From: Aphelocoma coerulescens
Lineage: Eukaryota > Chordata > Aves > Passeriformes > Corvidae
Direction of reading: 5' to 3'
Length of the DNA stretch: 64,000 nt
NCBI RefSeq assembly: GCF_041296385.1
Contig: NC_091016.1
Span: forward strand, 9,893,997 to 9,957,996
Part shown: positions 59,173 through 64,000 of the stretch, piece after piece
How positions within the stretch are numbered: the first letter of the stretch is position 1
How the letters are laid out: every line of letters begins with the position of its first letter
Position numbers and translations under genes: made by a program
Notes under the pieces: model-generated
Databases searched by the model: none
Seen by the model: the letters and a program-made list of their open reading frames with translations, nothing else
Told to the model about the DNA's origin: nothing

Positions 59173-62100
59173 GCGAAGTGCGCCAGGGGAGAAGCACTTG
59201 CTGGAGAAGTCTTTCAATGTGCAAGGCTTTGAAGGCAGCACCCCAATCGGGACATGAGGAGGGCTGATGAAGAACGTGGTTCTTTCTTGGCAACTTTCTC
59301 CTGTGCGAGATGTCTACCGAAGCTCTTTGCTCCTTGCCAGACTGCAGTGTGCACCAGAGTACACTCTGGCCGAGAAGGAGAAGGCAGACAGCACCACCAT
59401 CTGACGGGCCCTATGCAGGTTATGACAGAAAGCAGACTGCCCCTGGAAGGCACTGGCAGCTACGAGTTCCCCAAGTGTCAGGGGCAAATGCTGGGCGAGC
59501 TCGTCATCCTGGCACGGTTCTCTGTGCGAGAGCGACTTCTCAGCGGTCCTTCTCGTGGCCCCGATTGCGCTGCTGTGTTTTCAAAGTCCTGCACACTGAA
59601 AGACTCATCCAGCAAGTGCTTCTCCCCTTCAAGTTTCGCTGAGCGAGAGCTACCATGGGTAGTGTGGACGCCGCGAAACCGAAGGGGTCTCCCGCTAGCT
59701 CGAGCTGTGGAAAAACCGTGCACAGCACACTGACAAGCGGCAAAGCACAATGGCCTCGCTCGGCTTCTCTTCTGCCCAGACAACGAAAGGCGAAGAATGA
59801 AGCCTCAGAGCACCGGGCTTGTGCGTGCAGCATTGCAGAAAGCCCAGAGACGCCTATCGGGAATTTCGGTCCTTGCGAGAGAGTCTTGTGTGCCTCGTGG
59901 TGCTTCGAGCCGAGAAAGACCGGGCAGACAGCACCGCCACAGAGGGGGCGCTTTTGCACCTTGTAAAAGGCAAGAGGACTGCTCCTGGAAGGTGGTGCGA
60001 ATCCCTGTTGCCACTAGTGTCAGGAGCAAAGTGCTTGCAAGCTTATTGTCCTGGCACAGCTCTCTGCGGGAGACGTAGCCGAGAAGCTTTCCGCTTAGCT
60101 TGGGATGGCAAGAGGGACAGATTGTGCTGCTACGTAGCGCTGGGAAGGAGAGGTGCAGGGCCCAGGCGTGTTTGGGCAGAAGCAGTGCACTGGAGCGCTT
60201 GGCTGCCGACACAGCGTTCCGTGCGAGAAGCAGACCGCTGTTCGCCTCCGGGAGAATGAAGGTACGGCGTGCTCGAAAAGGCGAAGGACGAAGCCGCAGA
60301 GCACCGGGCTGGTGTGCGCGTCGTATGGGCTTGCAAGACGAAGGGTGGCTGCTGCACTCCTGCCTGCTGAATTGACGTTCTAGCATTCGGAAGGAGGACG
60401 CTCAAGGGCACTTGCTTGTGCCGCTGCCTCTTCCTCTTCCAGCTCTAGGTGGAAGTGATTGTGCTTCTTCTCAAGATTCTTGTGGAAACTCTTTTGTTGA
60501 ACTTTGGAGTGCAAAATCCTGGGAACTGAATGTTACATTCCATCTAGAACGAAAGTTTTATTCCTCAGTTTTTGTCAGGAACAGCTAGAATGGAAAACAC
60601 ATCTTGGCTTTTTGCATTCCCTTCAGAGAATATTAACACTACGCAAATCGATGCCACGATCTATTCTGTCACCTAAATTTACTGTTTCAATCATGCACTC
60701 ATACGCTGCTCGTCTGAAATTTTCTGTCCAGATTCATTTGACCTCACGCATCTTCTGTTTTGCAGTACCAACAAGTCTTGCTACAGAAAGACATGCTAGA
60801 TCAGCAGCAGTGTTCAGGTAGGCCTTTGGTACGGCAGTATCTGAACAGCACGCAACTCATACCTCAGCAATTCTCCCTGTGGCTCTGCTATGCGTGCTCT
60901 CGCATTTTTTCTCTCTCACTGAGCCTAAACTGTAGAACAAAAACATCCAGGAACTGCTGCCATGGGAATGCACAAAGACCAAAATCCCAGAGGTGGCCTG
61001 TACATTCCCTTTGCAGCCCCTGAACCATATCAAACGCACTGCTGGTCTGTACTTTTCTTTCCAGTGACACATCACATTCAGTCGAGCGGATACTGCAGAC
61101 AAACCGAATCACTTCCAGCTAGCGAGCTCCAATACGAAAATGTGGCCGCACAGGAAGCTTTCACTGGCCTTGCATGGTACAGTTGCAAACTTGCACTATG
61201 ACTGCAGTCAAATGGTACTCAGGGCTTTTACATTGCGTCTGTACACTGCACACACCCGACGGTGTTCTGTGCCTTCACTGTCAGTTTGGCTACCATCAAG
61301 TACTTTCATGTTCCCAAGGTGCCTATTTGGCACAAAGAAAAAGATACCAGCCTTGCTGGACTGCGACTTCTTCTGCCAGTCTTTCACGTACACACTTCTC
61401 ACTGGGGCTATGCACCTTTCTTCTAAGCTGTGTGGAAAGTCACATTCTTTACACTCACAGATGCCAGTTTCCATCCTTAAAAGAGCCCGCAGCTCTGCCC
61501 ATGCAAGCAGTCTGAGAACCGAAGCCCGCTGGCAGCATTCAGCTTTGTCTCTTTTCAGAGCGTGTACTGCACACAGCACAGTATGCTGTGGGGGGTTTTC
61601 CTCCGTTATAAGTACAGTCATACTCTTTCTGTTCCACTAAGTCCACATCATCCATCTACCTCTCGCTCAGGGAAAGGCAGTAGGAGAGAGAAAAGCAGTT
61701 GCTGCATTGGTCTTTCCGAGTCCATGATTTTCAACAAACCGCCGCACTCTGGATGACAAGGGGGTGCAATGGGAGGGTCTGCTGTTCTTGCTCAAGCTGG
61801 CACTTTCATGAGCTAATGTTTGTGTAGGATGTTCACAAGTTAGTATCTGGACTCTGCGAGAGTGAAAGACAGCGCTGGGGAGCTCACATTGCCCTCTGAG
61901 TGTGGTGCAAATAAGAGTTTGTACCTGGAAGGGGGAGATCAGTGAAATCTTTTTGTCCTGACACGGTTGATTTGAGAGCAGTGGTGTTTTCAACTTGGCT
62001 CTGCACTTTGGGTGGTTTATAGCTAGGTGAGGGGCCTTTCCTTCTTTTGCAAGTCCCCCCTGCCATGCTGGGGTTGTTCTTCTGAGTGCTGACAGCGCGC

Positions 62101-64000
62101 AGGTTAAAGTTAACTGCTCCTCATGGCGCCCAGCACCATTCATGTGGCAATAGTTTGTTCCTTTGCGGATCCTGGCTCTTCGAATGTCTTTTGATTTCGT
62201 CCGGAAGACACTTCCATGTGGAGACAGCAACAGGTTGCTGAATGGGCACCTTTTGTGACCAATATTTACACTTGATGAAATTAGTGCATCAGGATGGTGA
62301 TAGGCAACCAATGACCACTCAATTAACACTTACAATATTACTAACTTAAGCGAAACGAGGTTTTGCAAATGGCAATCTCTCCTTTGTACTGATACAGCCC
62401 TAATTTAATTTTCTTCAATGCACCAGCCTCAAGCACGGTGCTCTGCATGATTGCAAGTAAGAATTGCAAGATTGCAAGTAGGAACATTTAGTTGGAAAGG
62501 AAAGGTGATGGCACAGGTTCACATGGCGCTGTTTCTATTCTTCAAAGTGAATGTGAAACCCACTCTAACTTATTATCCAAATAGGAGAGCACCAGGGAAT
62601 GCTCATACTTTAAAGGTAGCAGGGAAAAGAGCTCAGAAGCTTGGCTCTTGCATTCCCTCTCTAACAGTTCAACAGCTCTAGCCCAGAGAACTGCCTACTA
62701 GGAAGAGCCATTAAATTCACATGCTCTTCTATGTGCACTTTCCTCCTCAGCTTTAAGTACCATCATAATCCTTCAGTCTCACAGAGTCAGGATGCAAACA
62801 GAATTTTATCAGGGGCTGCTAAAGTCAGCAGGATGCAAATTTGTTCAACAGCTTGGCTTTTTCATTCCTTCTCTAACAGTTCAACAGCTATAGCCCACAG
62901 AACTGCCCATGAGGAAAAGCCATTAATTCGCTGAGAACACCCTACATGCAGATCCAAAACTGCTTTCTTTGCCAAAGAGAGAAACTATGAGCCCATCTCA
63001 GAAGAACTGGGATCTCCTCCTCCAAAATAGAAAACATCCAGGAACTGCTCCCATCCAATGTGCCAGAACACTGTTACTGGACATTACCTGCCCTGGTGTC
63101 TAAATCAGCTGCACACCAAGGATGAGCATAGCTGCTTGTCTTGGCTTACTGCCAAGAGTTCAGAAGACCACCTTTCAGAAGTGGAAACGACATGCCAAAA
63201 TTGACTTTTTCAGGAGACTGCCTTGAAAATAGGGCGTAGCAACTCCATACTTGTACAAATCAAGGCAGTGCTTCTACACCAAATATGCCAGGACAGAAAG
63301 TTGCTGCTGCCCTTTACCTCCACTAGGCAGCTTCTTATGTGCACCTGAAACACTGGGGCTAGGTGCTTTCCTTCCCATGGAAAAGCATTGTCATCCTCTC
63401 TGAGGAACTGGCGTGCTACCGCCAATATTGAATATATCTAAGAATTGCTCCTACACAAGAGGTGCCAGGAGAGAAATGTCTCAGTTGAGTTTACTTCCCC
63501 ATGGGACCTTATCATCTGCTCCACCAACACTGGGATTCAGACCTTTGCATTCCAAGGAAAGGCATTATGAGTCACTTGGCCTTGCGTTGCCTTCAGTACC
63601 ATTGCCTGGTTTTTCCTAGCCTACCCTTGCTTTGCCTTCCTTGGCTACGTCTCTCTTGCCTATGTCTCCCTTGCCCTGCCCTGCCCTGCCTATGATTTCC
63701 TTGCTTTGCCCTGCCTTGCCTTTTCTTCCATGCAGGCAAGGCAATGCAGTCAAAGCAAGTTTAGGCAATTCTAGTCAAGTCAAGGGAAAGTTAGGGAAAG
63801 CAAAGCAAGAGCAGTGAGCAGGCAGCAAAGTAGGGCCAATGAGTGCGAGGCAAGAGAAGGCCCAGAAGTTGTAGTTCGGAAGGCAGGGCATAGGAAGGTA
63901 AGTCCAGTGATGCAGAGGGCAGGCAAAGACAAGAAAGGCTAGGCAAGGAAAGGCCAGCCAAGAAAGGGGTAGGCAAATAAAAACAGGGAATGCTTACACA
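59173..64000 (+). repeat. Array unit 7, cut by window edge (first 4828 bp)
   Basis: The unit is present to offset 4828, inside the GGCAA-rich tract. Whether it is long or short cannot be seen. It has three private substitutions in its first 630 bp: C at 59323, T at 59708 and T at 59798. The last two are C-to-T changes at CpG. It has G at offset 486 like units 1 and 2, but C at offset 672 like units 3 to 6. Confidence 0.9.

Larger units (their letters stand above)
1..64000 (+). repeat. Macrosatellite tandem array, 9.4/10.1-kb units
   Basis: The same sequence recurs head to tail with exact spacings of 9378, 10104, 10104, 10104, 9378 and 10104 bp. The start string GCGAAGTGCGCC is found at 1, 9379, 19483, 29587, 39691, 49069 and 59173. 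All units share one orientation and the array is open at both window edges, so total copy number is unknown. Open frames on both strands overlap one another, lack recognisable domains and recur only because the DNA recurs. I read the whole window as non-coding satellite. The high unit identity points to recent amplification or continuing homogenisation by unequal exchange and conversion. Confidence 0.97.

Noticed and set aside
1..64000. CRISPR array or bacterial operon
   Set aside because: There are no short direct repeats with unique spacers, no cas-like proteins, no ribosome-binding-site-led gene order, and no coding density. Periodicity is at 9-10 kb.
1..64000. Identity with a named satellite (for example a published crow or finch satellite) or a named multi-copy W-chromosome gene
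   Set aside because: The size and style are compatible with songbird complex satellites, but I cannot compare sequences here and no segment matches a gene I can name with confidence.

Overview
This window is one long tandem array of a very large repeat unit (a macrosatellite). It is almost certainly vertebrate DNA and most likely from a bird. I find no protein-coding gene I can defend, no tRNA or rRNA, and nothing bacterial. The phase can be followed exactly from the recurring start GCGAAGTGCGCCAGG. Six complete units and one cut unit are present, at 1-9378, 9379-19482, 19483-29586, 29587-39690, 39691-49068, 49069-59172 and 59173-64000. All run in the same direction and the array continues past both edges. 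There are two length classes: short (9378 bp; units 1 and 5) and long (10104 bp; units 2, 3, 4 and 6), so the complete units read S-L-L-L-S-L. The long form carries one extra 726-bp segment bounded by 172-bp near-identical direct repeats. Apart from that, units differ by only a handful of substitutions each. I found 16 variable sites by reading and there may be more.

Layout of one unit (unit 1 coordinates): 1-1290 holds three pieces of a GC- and CpG-rich module I call S, forward, inverted, forward. 1290-2330 is intron-like sequence with two exon-like segments at 1594-1645 and 1893-2004. 2330-2800 is a diverged S copy. 2800-3460 is unassigned. 3461-3757 holds an 85-bp segment present twice, 212 bp apart. 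3821-4400 holds diverged 180-220-bp satellite-like monomers (module T). 4395-5850 is a degenerate pentamer tract (TTGCC, then GGCAA after a strand switch near 4555), interrupted at 5011-5334 by an AT-rich block that looks like a solo LTR in minus orientation. 5866-6075 is an inverted T monomer of 190 bp. 6244-7370 is S. 7371-8080 is a second AT-rich, possibly LTR-derived block. 8081-9313 is the most complete S copy (period 1233 bp), which runs into the next unit. The unit is therefore a composite of older satellites, simple repeats, retroelement debris and possibly a gene fragment, amplified as one block.

The bird assignment is inference. It rests on the LTR-like block, the 190-bp satellite monomers (a length class described for avian centromeric satellites), the CpG-rich but non-coding composition, and the general resemblance to multi-kilobase complex satellites known from songbirds. 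I cannot confirm species or chromosome. To map a position onto other units add 9378, 19482, 29586, 39690, 49068 or 59172 for units 2 to 7. For positions downstream of the 726-bp segment in long units (2, 3, 4, 6) add a further 726.
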